Below, piece after piece: positions 1 to 5,089 of a DNA stretch of 5,089 bases. Position numbers and translations under genes: made by a program. The DNA lies in the NCBI GenBank assembly GCA_021813195.1, contig JAKALI010000374.1:1-5089 (forward strand), read 5' to 3'. Each line of letters opens with the position of its first letter. Position 1 is the stretch's first letter. A model generated the notes under the pieces. That model was not told the origin of the DNA, made no database searches, and worked only from the letters and a program-made list of their open reading frames with translations. The stretch comes from Pseudomonadota bacterium (GTDB lineage Bacteria > Pseudomonadota > Alphaproteobacteria > Rhizobiales > Hyphomicrobiaceae).

Positions 1-1
1 C

Positions 2-277
2 AACGCTTTCCGCAACCCGCACGACAGCGGCGTGCCGCAGAAGATCGAGCTGATCCGCTCGACCGAAGAGGAAAAGCAGAGCCAGCTAAAGCGCCTGCGC
101 GAGTTCAAGGCGCGGCACCAGGACGAGTCCGGCCCCATGCTCACGCGCCTGCAGCAGGCGGTGATCGCCAATCAGAACGTGTTCGAGGTGCTGGTGGACG
201 CGGTGCGTTGCTGCTCGCTCGGGCAGATCACGAATGCGCTGTTCGAGGTGGGGGGGCAGTATCGGCGGAGTATGTAG
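2..277 (+). CDS. icmF: Fused acyl-CoA (isobutyryl-CoA) mutase, C-terminal end, partial
   Basis: This is the 3' end of a cobalamin-dependent acyl-CoA mutase, which rearranges carbon skeletons such as isobutyryl-CoA to n-butyryl-CoA in the cytoplasm. The frame is open from base 2 and reads NAFRNPHDSG at the left edge, then a charged helical stretch (KIELIRSTEEEKQSQLKRL), and ends in SLGQITNALFEVGGQYRRSM before TAG. That ending is what I know from IcmF, in which a B12-binding domain, a G-protein chaperone domain and the mutase barrel lie in one chain; only the last 91 residues are here. A separate large mutase subunit is the alternative, but the ending fits IcmF better. The C-terminus looks intact. 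No terminator follows the stop codon, which fits foreign DNA beginning soon after it. An internal piece of the same kind of gene recurs at 2459-2842. Confidence 0.85.
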   Translation, partial: NAFRNPHDSGVPQKIELIRSTEEEKQSQLKRLREFKARHQDESGPMLTRLQQAVIANQNVFEVLVDAVRCCSLGQITNALFEVGGQYRRSM

Positions 278-543
278 GCTGGCGGCCTCTCTTCTTGACG
301 TGGGAGTAATGTGAGGCGAGCAGAGGACGCACAACCTTTTGTCCCAGGTTCCAGTTCGGTTGGATCGACCAGTTGAAGCACACTGTGATGGACTGGGATA
401 TCGGCCTTGCGTTTCCTCACAAACCCGATGATTGGCTGATCGTAGGTGGCGTCTTCTTCCTGTCCGCGTTCTCGTACGAAAGCGGAGATTACAAGCTTCC
501 CGATGGCAGCTTCAAAAAGGGACAGATCACCTCCGAACTCCAT
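172..543 (-). pseudogene. Probable truncated second gene of the 428-aa gene's operon
   Basis: The frame starts with ATG immediately after the stop codon of the upstream gene (TGAATG), an arrangement typical of translational coupling. The first 70 or so residues read like a genuine protein (MEFGGDLSLFEAAIGKLVIS, then RKRKADIPVHHSVLQLVDPT). The remaining codons lie across and antisense to the last 106 bases of icmF and end in a low-complexity Ser/Thr tail, so the natural 3' end is probably missing. I infer that the gene was cut at the island junction, somewhere around 280-345, and now runs into flanking DNA until a chance stop. The first 70 residues show no motif I recognise. No upstream Shine-Dalgarno is visible, although a GGAGGTGATC match to the 16S tail lies just inside the frame (525-534 on the opposite strand). 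It could instead be a chance open frame. Confidence 0.35.
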
Positions 544-1830
544 TCACGCGGCTTTACGGGCAATAATTCGATCGAATTCGCCCAGCGTGTAGCTTCGCCC
601 AACGGCCATAACACCGGCGAGTAAAGCCAGCGTCGAGCTGATTTGGTTAGGGTCCAAATTGATTTCGAGACTGCCGTCTGGCCCACGCCTGGTCCCGCTG
701 AGCGGGCGTCCACTCTGCGTGTAGAAGAACATTGAATCCGCGTCTCCAAAGCGCTGCTCGAAGATATCCTCGTCCGTTCCAGAAACTAGAATCATCCGGA
801 TTCGATTCCCGAACTCTCGGTCGAGTTCCTGCAAGGTCTCGCGCCAATGCGACAGGCATTCCGCATCAACATACTTGAATTCCCCAGATGCGCTAACAAT
901 TTTGTCCAGCACGCTCTCTTTCATGACATGGTGAAACCGGCGTATGGATCCCCGTTGTAGTAGCGCTCGGGTATTTTTAGCATTCGACTCGCCAAGGTCA
1001 TTGTAGGTCTTTATCCACGCTTCCGGATTTGCCACGTCACCGAACCGTCTCTCAAACAATCCTCTGTGGTGCGCTCGCAAGAAATCGATGCTCTCTAAAC
1101 TACACGGAACGAACTGTGCAAAGCCGACAACCTCATCAGCCTGGCGCAATGGGCCGTCCAACGCTTCGCGAAAATTTTGAAGAAAATGTGGGTCGAACAA
1201 TGGCTCACTAATCTTAAGGTACGTCTGCTGCCCAAGAATTGGTTTGATCACGCGTTTGTATAACTCTGGCCACGCGCTTTCAATCTCCTTAGAGGTGATT
1301 GTGCTGCGCTGCTCCAGCAATTTGATGACTACCTGCGCCTCGTCGCTGCCATCGTCACGCAATGCTTGAACGAAGCGTGGCGTACCCACTTCAATAAAGA
1401 AGACCGGTGGTTGCATGCTACACCTCCCTTTTGCTTTCGAAAGATTAAGATCCCTCACGGCGTCAAATAGCCGTCGATTTCTATCCAATGCCGTTTCATG
1501 CCGTCGGACAGGGACGGCCTCATACACCATGTCTAGAAACTCGGTGAGATTGCAGCCAGCAAGCGCGCACAGCGCAGATGCATTCGAGAAGGAAATTCGA
1601 TCCTTCCGCCCAAGTCTCTGGAGCATGTCTGCATTAACGTGGCGAGTACGCGACCCGGCCGAAAATGGTTTGTCTACTAAGAATCGATGAGCTCCTTGGC
1701 CGTGCCAGTGGTGGTAAATAGCCACCGTCATATCGAGAAGTTGTACTAGAGCTTTGTGAAACTCTAGATCCGCTATCTCAGACAGCTCCGACCATCGCAC
1801 GCTATGCAGACTACTCCTGTCTTTGGCCAT
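544..1830 (-). CDS. 428-aa protein with possible Cro/C1-like HTH, function unknown
   Basis: I do not recognise this protein as a named family. The ATG at 1830 is preceded by GGGAG seven bases upstream, a reasonable ribosome-binding site. Residues 66-101 (MLQRLGRKDRISFSNASALC and on to LTEFLDM) resemble the second half of a Cro/C1 helix-turn-helix, where 'S..N...L...AG..L.EFL' fits the recognition-helix and following helix pattern, so DNA binding is a cautious inference. Residues 110-135 are charged and look like a linker. Residues 139-428 form a separate soluble part with no visible catalytic motif; residues 343-349 (RIRMILV) look like a buried strand. There are no membrane segments or signal peptide. 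It is transcribed divergently from the 64-aa gene across a 268-bp gap containing a palindrome, which would suit an autoregulator. An internal start at codon 139 may yield a second product. Confidence 0.75.
   Translation of the reverse strand: MAKDRSSLHSVRWSELSEIADLEFHKALVQLLDMTVAIYHHWHGQGAHRFLVDKPFSAGSRTRHVNADMLQRLGRKDRISFSNASALCALAGCNLTEFLDMVYEAVPVRRHETALDRNRRLFDAVRDLNLSKAKGRCSMQPPVFFIEVGTPRFVQALRDDGSDEAQVVIKLLEQRSTITSKEIESAWPELYKRVIKPILGQQTYLKISEPLFDPHFLQNFREALDGPLRQADEVVGFAQFVPCSLESIDFLRAHHRGLFERRFGDVANPEAWIKTYNDLGESNAKNTRALLQRGSIRRFHHVMKESVLDKIVSASGEFKYVDAECLSHWRETLQELDREFGNRIRMILVSGTDEDIFEQRFGDADSMFFYTQSGRPLSGTRRGPDGSLEINLDPNQISSTLALLAGVMAVGRSYTLGEFDRIIARKAA
1414..1430 (-). promoter_or_regulatory. 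Strong internal ribosome-binding site and ATG within the 428-aa gene
   Basis: On the minus strand, AAGGGAGGTG is followed by TAGC and an in-frame ATG at 1416 (codon 139); GGAGG is six bases from the ATG. This is a better Shine-Dalgarno than that of the annotated start at 1830. Initiation here would give a 290-aa protein without the HTH-like N-terminal part. It falls just after a charged linker and just before MQPPVFFIEVG, a plausible domain start. It may drive a second product, or be the relic of two genes fused in frame. Confidence 0.5.
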
Positions 1831-1924
1831 GACGTTGCTCCCAGCGACGCCGTGCTAACGCGAGAACGGCTAAGTATGAGCAAATAACAACAATTTTTGC
1901 CGCCGTAGTTCCACCGTCGGCAAT

Positions 1925-1940
1925 ACGGGAAGCTTCCCGT
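1925..1940. promoter_or_regulatory. Perfect 16-bp palindrome, candidate operator
   Basis: ACGGGAAGCTTCCCGT is identical on both strands and sits in the divergent intergenic region, about 95 bases upstream of the 428-aa gene and 159 bases upstream of the 64-aa gene. A dyad of this length is the usual target of a dimeric HTH repressor, so the 428-aa protein is the obvious candidate binder. That link is inferred. A short flanking inverted repeat, TTGCCG (1897-1902) with CGGCAA (1918-1923), lies just beside it. Confidence 0.4.
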
Positions 1941-1982
1941 TGATTTCTTTGTCATTGTGCAATTGCGTGCCGTTAGGCATGC

Positions 1983-2014
1983 CCCTGAAACCCGGCGGAA
2001 TTGGCCGGTCAGGG
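1983..2014. repeat. Hairpin-forming inverted repeat in divergent intergenic region
   Basis: CCCTGA (1983-1988) pairs with TCAGGG (2009-2014), and CCGGC (1992-1996) pairs with GCCGG (2004-2008). This gives an 11-bp GC-rich stem with a three-base bulge and a seven-base loop. No T-run follows on either strand, so it is not a standard terminator. It could be a structured leader, a protein-binding dyad, or part of a small RNA. Confidence 0.4.
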
Positions 2015-2086
2015 TTGAGCGACTCGGTGGGGTGCGTGAAATTAGCGACAGTCACTCTTCCCACTTGAGTATTATCCACAACTTGT

Positions 2087-2095
2087 GAGGTGATC
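2087..2095 (+). promoter_or_regulatory. Extended ribosome-binding site of the 64-aa gene
   Basis: GAGGTGATC matches nine consecutive bases of the anti-Shine-Dalgarno complement, and GAGG lies eight bases before the ATG at 2099. This decides the start: the in-frame GTG at 2090 falls inside the binding site and would have no site of its own. A possible -10 (TATTAT, 2070-2075) lies just upstream, but I see no convincing -35. Confidence 0.6.
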
Positions 2096-2098
2096 AAA

Positions 2099-2293
2099 AT
2101 GGAAAAATCGCATACGACCAAGCACAGAGATGGCAATGGCCGATGGCATGAGACCCGGACAACCCATTATGACAATGGGGCGTCTAAGTCGGTGACGAAA
2201 AATACTACGGATCGCACGCTTCTCTACGACGGCAAGCTTGAGAGCATTACGAGACGCGATAAGGATGGAAACTCGTACACCAAGAAGTTTTAG
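2099..2293 (+). CDS. 64-aa polar, turn-rich small protein, unknown function
   Basis: This is a small soluble protein with a very good ribosome-binding site and its own terminator 68 bases downstream, so it is likely a real monocistronic gene. It has no cysteine, no hydrophobic segment and many Thr, Lys, Arg, Asp and Asn residues. Four Asp-Gly or Asp-Asn-Gly turns recur along it (residues 11-12, 25-27, 44-45 and 56-57), each next to short alternating polar strands such as THYDNGASK and TLLYDGKLESITRR. That suggests a meander of beta-hairpins, loosely like YD or MORN-type repeats, but I cannot assign it to either. It is divergent from the 428-aa gene and could be under its control. Whether it is an antitoxin, an inhibitor or a stray phage or plasmid gene cannot be told from the sequence. 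Confidence 0.65.
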   Translation: MEKSHTTKHRDGNGRWHETRTTHYDNGASKSVTKNTTDRTLLYDGKLESITRRDKDGNSYTKKF

Positions 2294-2360
2294 ACTTGTG
2301 GTGTGACCCCGCCCCGTACCTTCTGACAAACAGTCCTTACGCTCTTTGGCAGTATATTAG

Positions 2361-2391
2361 GCCTCCCTCAACCGAGGGGGGCTTTTTTTTT
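2361..2391 (+). terminator. Rho-independent terminator of the 64-aa gene
   Basis: GCCTCCCTC (2361-2369) pairs with GAGGGGGGC (2374-2382), a nine-bp stem with one G-T wobble and a four-base AACC loop, followed by nine T residues (2383-2391). The T-run is on the plus strand only, so it ends transcripts coming from the 64-aa gene. It also marks the end of that module before the icmF fragment. Confidence 0.92.
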
Positions 2392-2458
2392 GCGAGTACT
2401 CAGGGTCAGAGGCGAATTGATCGCAGGCTAATTCGTCCGTGACCCCGAAGTCCTTGGC

Positions 2459-2842
2459 AGCCTGCACGCGCAGGAGATCGCGCTCAACGACATCCGCACC
2501 ACGCTGCAGGCGCTGATCTCGACCTACGACAACACCAACAGCCTGCATACGAATGCCTACGACGAGGCCATCACCACGCCGACCGAGGAATCGGTGCGCC
2601 GCGCGATGGCGATCCAGCTCATCATCAACCGCGAGTGGGGCCTGGCGAAGAACGAGAACCCGAACCAGGGCGCGTTCATCATCGACGAGCTCACCGACCT
2701 CGTGGAAGAAGCGGTGCTGAAGGAGTTCGAGGCGATCTCCGAGCGCGGCGGGGTTTTGGGCGCGATGGAGACCGGCTACCAGCGCGGCAAGATCCAGGAA
2801 GAGTCGATGTACTACGAGCACAAGAAGCACGACGGCTCCTAC
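2459..2842 (+). pseudogene. icmF: Internal fragment of a second icmF copy
   Basis: These 128 codons read through the mutase domain of a fused acyl-CoA mutase, with both ends missing: [20 protein letters not shown], then [34 protein letters not shown], and [14 protein letters not shown] up to HDGSY. The frame is undamaged inside the fragment but is closed upstream by TAA at 2429 and has no start with a ribosome-binding site. After HDGSY (2842) it leaves the family consensus, where PIIGVNTFRNP is expected, and ends with [10 protein letters not shown] and a stop at 2875. By family alignment from memory, the intact counterpart should lie just left of base 1, since the window opens at NAFRNP, about five residues further on. 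GC content and codon use are those of the flanks rather than of the neighbouring accessory genes. It cannot make an active enzyme. Confidence 0.88.
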
Positions 2843-2852
2843 GCGGGAGGAC

Positions 2853-2890
2853 AAATGCGACTCATCTCAGCCTGAGTAGTGGTCGCATTT
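2853..2890. terminator. Inverted repeat between the icmF fragment and the OLD gene, possible terminator
   Basis: AAATGCGAC (2853-2861) and GTCGCATTT (2882-2890) are perfect inverted repeats around a 20-base spacer, which itself holds CTCA-GCC-TGAG. On the plus strand the second arm runs into TTTTT; on the minus strand it ends in TTTG. It begins only 14 bases after the OLD stop codon in that gene's direction, so a terminator of the OLD gene, perhaps acting both ways, is the simplest reading. An element end is the alternative, as it lies 10 bases from the icmF junction. Confidence 0.45.
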
Positions 2891-2904
2891 TTAGAGGCAG
2901 AACG

Positions 2905-4755
2905 TTAGGCGAAGGCGGCGTTAATTTTTCCTATCAGCGCCTCGGCACGTTTCGCAGACTCACCAGGCAGATCGCTAAGCGTCTTCCAATTGTCGAACCG
3001 CTTTAACACTTCGCCCATCACACGGCGTTTGTCCAACTCTTTGAGCCCGTACCGGCGTTGCAAAACTGCTTCGGCACGCTTGGTGATCTGGTCGTTCCCA
3101 TCAACCGGCAAATCTTCTAGTTTGACGCCTACATGGTACGCCTCGTTAACGCAATCAAGATAGAAATCGTCCGGGAAAATATCTTCAATGGCAGGTTCGT
3201 TCTTGACGATGCCGGCCGCCTCTTTCAACATTAGCACCCGGAACTTTTGGCCTTCCGCAAGTTGGCCCAGATACGACTCCGTGATTTTGCGCTTCGCATC
3301 AGTGCCCTCTTTGTCCGAGTCCAATAGCACGCCCGCGTCAAATTTGTTGCCCACTAGGAAAGCAGCGTACATGGGCGTCTTGGAAGCGCCTTGGGCGGGC
3401 CAGAGGTAAATCCGATCGGACAGCCCCCCCTTACCGCTGCTGGAAAGTAGGCCGGAGAGCTTCTGTAGGATTAGCGCATCGTCCCCGCCCTCCAGAATCA
3501 AGGTTTGTCTGTTGCCAAGTAGCCCTTGCATACTCGACGTCAACCCAAGCCGCGACTCGATCAGCATCATCGGTATACGTTGCGAGCTCACGACACCGTT
3601 AATTACGTGGGTATGGTGATCCTGTATCTCGACGATGCGTACTCGCTCCGGATATGCTTCATCGAGCATTGTTGCAATGTGCGTGGTGTAGAGGATGGTG
3701 TTCGTTTCTGCTAAATTGCCGAGTACGCCGAGCAAATCCCGATGGCCATCGTAGTGGAGATGGATGCCAGGCTCTTCAAGAATCAATACCGTGTTTTTGT
3801 AGGCCCCTTTTGTTGCATGTGTAAACTTCCAGGCGAAAGCGACGTACCACCGAAAACCAGTAGAACGATTAGCCAAGCGCACCGGCATGCCCACGCCAGC
3901 GTCTTCGACGAAGATATTTAGAGTCGTTGCATCAACTTCGATGTCGAATCGAACTTCCTTCTGTTTCCAGAGTTTTGCGAATTGACTGGTCAAATACGCG
4001 GACGCCTGGCGCTTATCGAAGGCGCGAAGTGTGCGACCGGCCGCGGAACCGCCTTTAGCAATAAAATCAGCGAGGTTGACCTTTGCAAGATCCAAGACAA
4101 TCGAGATGGTCTGTTCGCCGGCCGAGAGCTTATCCCACGGTACTTGCGCCTTCCGGTTAGCAAGTTCGGTCAGCTCTATCTGGGAGAAAGGTAGGTCGTA
4201 TTCCCGTATAAAGACGCACTTCAGCAGGTTTGCGGTCGCCCATGCTTCGGCTTTGGCGGTATCAAGCTTCTGAGGACTGGCGCCCGAGAGGTCAAGCAAA
4301 AACGTCCGCGCGTTGTGGTAGTTCTTGCTCACCCGCAGTGTCAGCGTCGCAGGCAATTGGGCGGCAGTGTAGGTGCCTGCTGGCTGAATCGGCGTCGGTT
4401 CGATATTCGCCTGTGTGCCGTTCGATACGGGCGGCAACGCAGGGACTGGCGCTGCTGCCGGATTCCACAGTAAGCCAACCGCAGCAATAAACGGTTCCAC
4501 TTCTTGATTCTCGATTAGATAGCGCGCCTCACATACGATTGCCTCCGGATTCTTCCCGCCCCAATCGTCGGCTGGCCAGTCTTCGTCGATATTGAATGTC
4601 TCGCCCATGTTCGGATTGATCCGATAGAGCGCTTCGCAGAGGTTGCTTTTGCCCGCCTCGTTCTGTCCAACAAAGGCAGTTACCGAAGTAACATCAATCC
4701 AATCCGTTGCCTTGACGCTTCGATAATTTTGTACGCGAAATTGAATAAGGCGCAT
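2905..4755 (-). CDS. OLD-family ATP-dependent nuclease (ABC-type ATPase plus TOPRIM)
   Basis: This 616-aa protein has the architecture of overcoming-lysogenization-defect (OLD) nucleases, which couple an ABC-type ATPase to a TOPRIM nuclease and serve in phage exclusion and Gabija-type defence. Visible parts: an RecF/SMC-like start (MRLIQFRVQNYRSV), Walker A GQNEAGKS (30-37), a Pro/Ala-rich insert (about 98-128), an SAGEQ motif (211-215), a signature-like NRSTGFRWYVAF (296-307), Walker B LILEEP (324-329), and a switch histidine in TTH (357-359). The TOPRIM domain shows LILEGGDD with E422 and LLDSD with D479 and D481, followed by EDIFPDDFY. All key residues appear present. I chose ATG 4755, with AGAGGGG nine bases before it; an in-frame ATG at 4845 would overlap the neighbouring gene. 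No helicase gene (as in Gabija) or reverse transcriptase (as in some retrons) lies downstream, so a stand-alone OLD protein is likely. Confidence 0.92.
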   Translation of the reverse strand: MRLIQFRVQNYRSVKATDWIDVTSVTAFVGQNEAGKSNLCEALYRINPNMGETFNIDEDWPADDWGGKNPEAIVCEARYLIENQEVEPFIAAVGLLWNPAAAPVPALPPVSNGTQANIEPTPIQPAGTYTAAQLPATLTLRVSKNYHNARTFLLDLSGASPQKLDTAKAEAWATANLLKCVFIREYDLPFSQIELTELANRKAQVPWDKLSAGEQTISIVLDLAKVNLADFIAKGGSAAGRTLRAFDKRQASAYLTSQFAKLWKQKEVRFDIEVDATTLNIFVEDAGVGMPVRLANRSTGFRWYVAFAWKFTHATKGAYKNTVLILEEPGIHLHYDGHRDLLGVLGNLAETNTILYTTHIATMLDEAYPERVRIVEIQDHHTHVINGVVSSQRIPMMLIESRLGLTSSMQGLLGNRQTLILEGGDDALILQKLSGLLSSSGKGGLSDRIYLWPAQGASKTPMYAAFLVGNKFDAGVLLDSDKEGTDAKRKITESYLGQLAEGQKFRVLMLKEAAGIVKNEPAIEDIFPDDFYLDCVNEAYHVGVKLEDLPVDGNDQITKRAEAVLQRRYGLKELDKRRVMGEVLKRFDNWKTLSDLPGESAKRAEALIGKINAAFA

Positions 4756-4822
4756 TTTATCGTTCCCCTCTACTCCTCTCAACGCCACAAGAATGCCACA
4801 GGTCAGGAATTTATGTTCCCCG

Positions 4823-5089
4823 TCATGTTTTCGAATGCCGCGCATTTGGATTGATCAGGTACTTCGCCCCCGTCGCGCGCTTGCCATACACGGCGATCTC
4901 TTCCAGCTCGAGCGCTTGCGCAAGCGAAATCTCTTTGGTGTAGTGGCTGGCAAAAGTGGTCTTGAGTTCGGCGACCACGCGCTCCCTGAGCTTTTGCGCG
5001 CCGGCAGGACCGATCCTTTGCATGAACGGCCACAGCAGCCAGCCGCCCACGCCCCAGGCCATGCCGAAGCCGCGGTTGATGATGGTCGG
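4823..5089 (-). CDS. C-terminal end of a probable MDR-type (quinone-reductase-like) oxidoreductase, partial
   Basis: The frame is open to the right edge and covers the last 88 residues: PTIINRGFGMAWGVGGWLL, then RERVVAELKTTFASHYTKEI, and YGKRATGAKYLINPN. From memory this resembles the C-terminal region of medium-chain zinc-binding or quinone-reductase-like dehydrogenases, in which the 'S.ALELE.IA.Y..RATG.KYLI.P' tail follows the nucleotide-binding fold. The nucleotide-binding and catalytic parts lie outside the window, so the assignment is moderate. It converges with icmF and has similarly high GC, which suggests both are native. The last six residues (RHSKT after NPNA) and the absence of a terminator hint that the natural 3' end may have been replaced at the island junction. 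The OLD gene follows on the same strand, 67 bases after this stop. Confidence 0.5.
   Translation of the reverse strand, partial: PTIINRGFGMAWGVGGWLLWPFMQRIGPAGAQKLRERVVAELKTTFASHYTKEISLAQALELEEIAVYGKRATGAKYLINPNARHSKT

Larger units (their letters stand above)
278..4822. other. Accessory island between icmF and the dehydrogenase-like gene
   Basis: Both flanking genes are GC-rich and end towards each other. The DNA between them is visibly richer in A and T, except for the icmF fragment, and holds genes unrelated to metabolism: an HTH-like protein, a small orphan protein and an OLD nuclease. Neither flanking gene has a recognisable terminator, and a frame of the island runs antisense into icmF. 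I infer insertion into a convergent intergenic gap, with the left edge between 278 and about 345 and the right edge between about 4800 and 4840. No integrase, transposase or flanking direct repeat is seen, so homologous or illegitimate recombination is more likely than site-specific integration. Confidence 0.5.

Noticed and set aside
1773..1955. Minus-strand 60-aa open frame overlapping the start of the 428-aa gene
   Set aside because: There is no Shine-Dalgarno before the ATG, and the composition is rich in Cys, Arg and Ser, as in an out-of-frame reading; the overlapping 428-aa frame has a good site.
1870..2136. Minus-strand 88-aa open frame across the divergent gap
   Set aside because: Its ATG lies inside the 64-aa gene, no internal start has a properly spaced ribosome-binding site, and the frame runs through the hairpin and palindrome. 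The C-terminal 35 residues look somewhat protein-like, so a small leader peptide is not fully excluded.
2303..2447. Nine-base direct repeat GTGACCCCG at 2303-2311 and 2439-2447
   Set aside because: Too short and without flanking similarity; it could be a recombination footprint around the terminator but is within chance expectation for GC-rich DNA.
2357..2854. Long minus-strand open frame opposite the icmF fragment
   Set aside because: It is the antisense shadow of GC-rich mutase codons, with the usual Leu/Val/Arg-rich composition; the plus-strand frame matches a known family.
2905..4755. Complete Gabija or retron system
   Set aside because: The ATPase/TOPRIM protein fits the OLD family, but no UvrD-like helicase or reverse transcriptase gene is present in the window.
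278..4822. Attachment-site direct repeats or transposon ends at the island borders
   Set aside because: Comparing about 278-345 with about 4756-4840 by eye gave no convincing shared direct or inverted repeat, and no integrase or transposase is encoded.

Overview
The window looks like a chromosomal segment of a high-GC betaproteobacterium, probably of the order Burkholderiales. It carries a lower-GC block of accessory genes between two metabolic genes that face each other. The flanks are GC-rich, with strong G/C third-position bias. The left flank is the last 91 residues of a fused acyl-CoA mutase (IcmF type). The right flank is the C-terminal 88 residues of an enzyme that resembles the C-terminal tail of a zinc-binding/quinone-reductase-like dehydrogenase. 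This taxon call is an inference from the icmF similarity and base composition.

Layout, left to right. 2-277 (+) is the icmF 3' end. 172-543 (-) is a short reading frame that begins directly at the stop codon of its upstream neighbour and runs antisense into icmF, so it is probably a truncated second gene of an operon. 544-1830 (-) encodes a 428-aa protein with a weak Cro/C1-like helix-turn-helix signal near its N-terminus and an unrecognised C-terminal part; a very strong internal ribosome-binding site and ATG could also give a separate 290-aa product. 1831-2098 is a divergent intergenic region with a perfect 16-bp palindrome and a strong hairpin. 2099-2293 (+) encodes a 64-aa polar protein, followed by a clear rho-independent terminator at 2361-2391. 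2459-2842 (+) is an internal fragment of icmF, displaced from its normal context. 2853-2890 is an inverted repeat. 2905-4755 (-) encodes a 616-aa OLD-family ATPase/TOPRIM nuclease, the clearest anti-phage-type gene here. 4823-5089 (-) is the 3' end of the dehydrogenase-like gene.

Interpretation: the normal locus is probably icmF and the dehydrogenase-like gene converging on a short intergenic region, and that gap has been used as a landing site for accessory and possibly defence genes. The icmF fragment matches the segment expected to lie just upstream of base 1, so the block was probably assembled in at least two steps, with a piece of a second icmF copy carried in next to the OLD gene. No integrase, transposase, tRNA or CRISPR is visible. 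The OLD gene has no helicase partner next to it, so it is either a stand-alone OLD nuclease or has lost a partner. Whether the regulator-like 428-aa gene, the 64-aa protein and the OLD nuclease work together cannot be settled from the sequence; the icmF remnant between them suggests two independently acquired modules.
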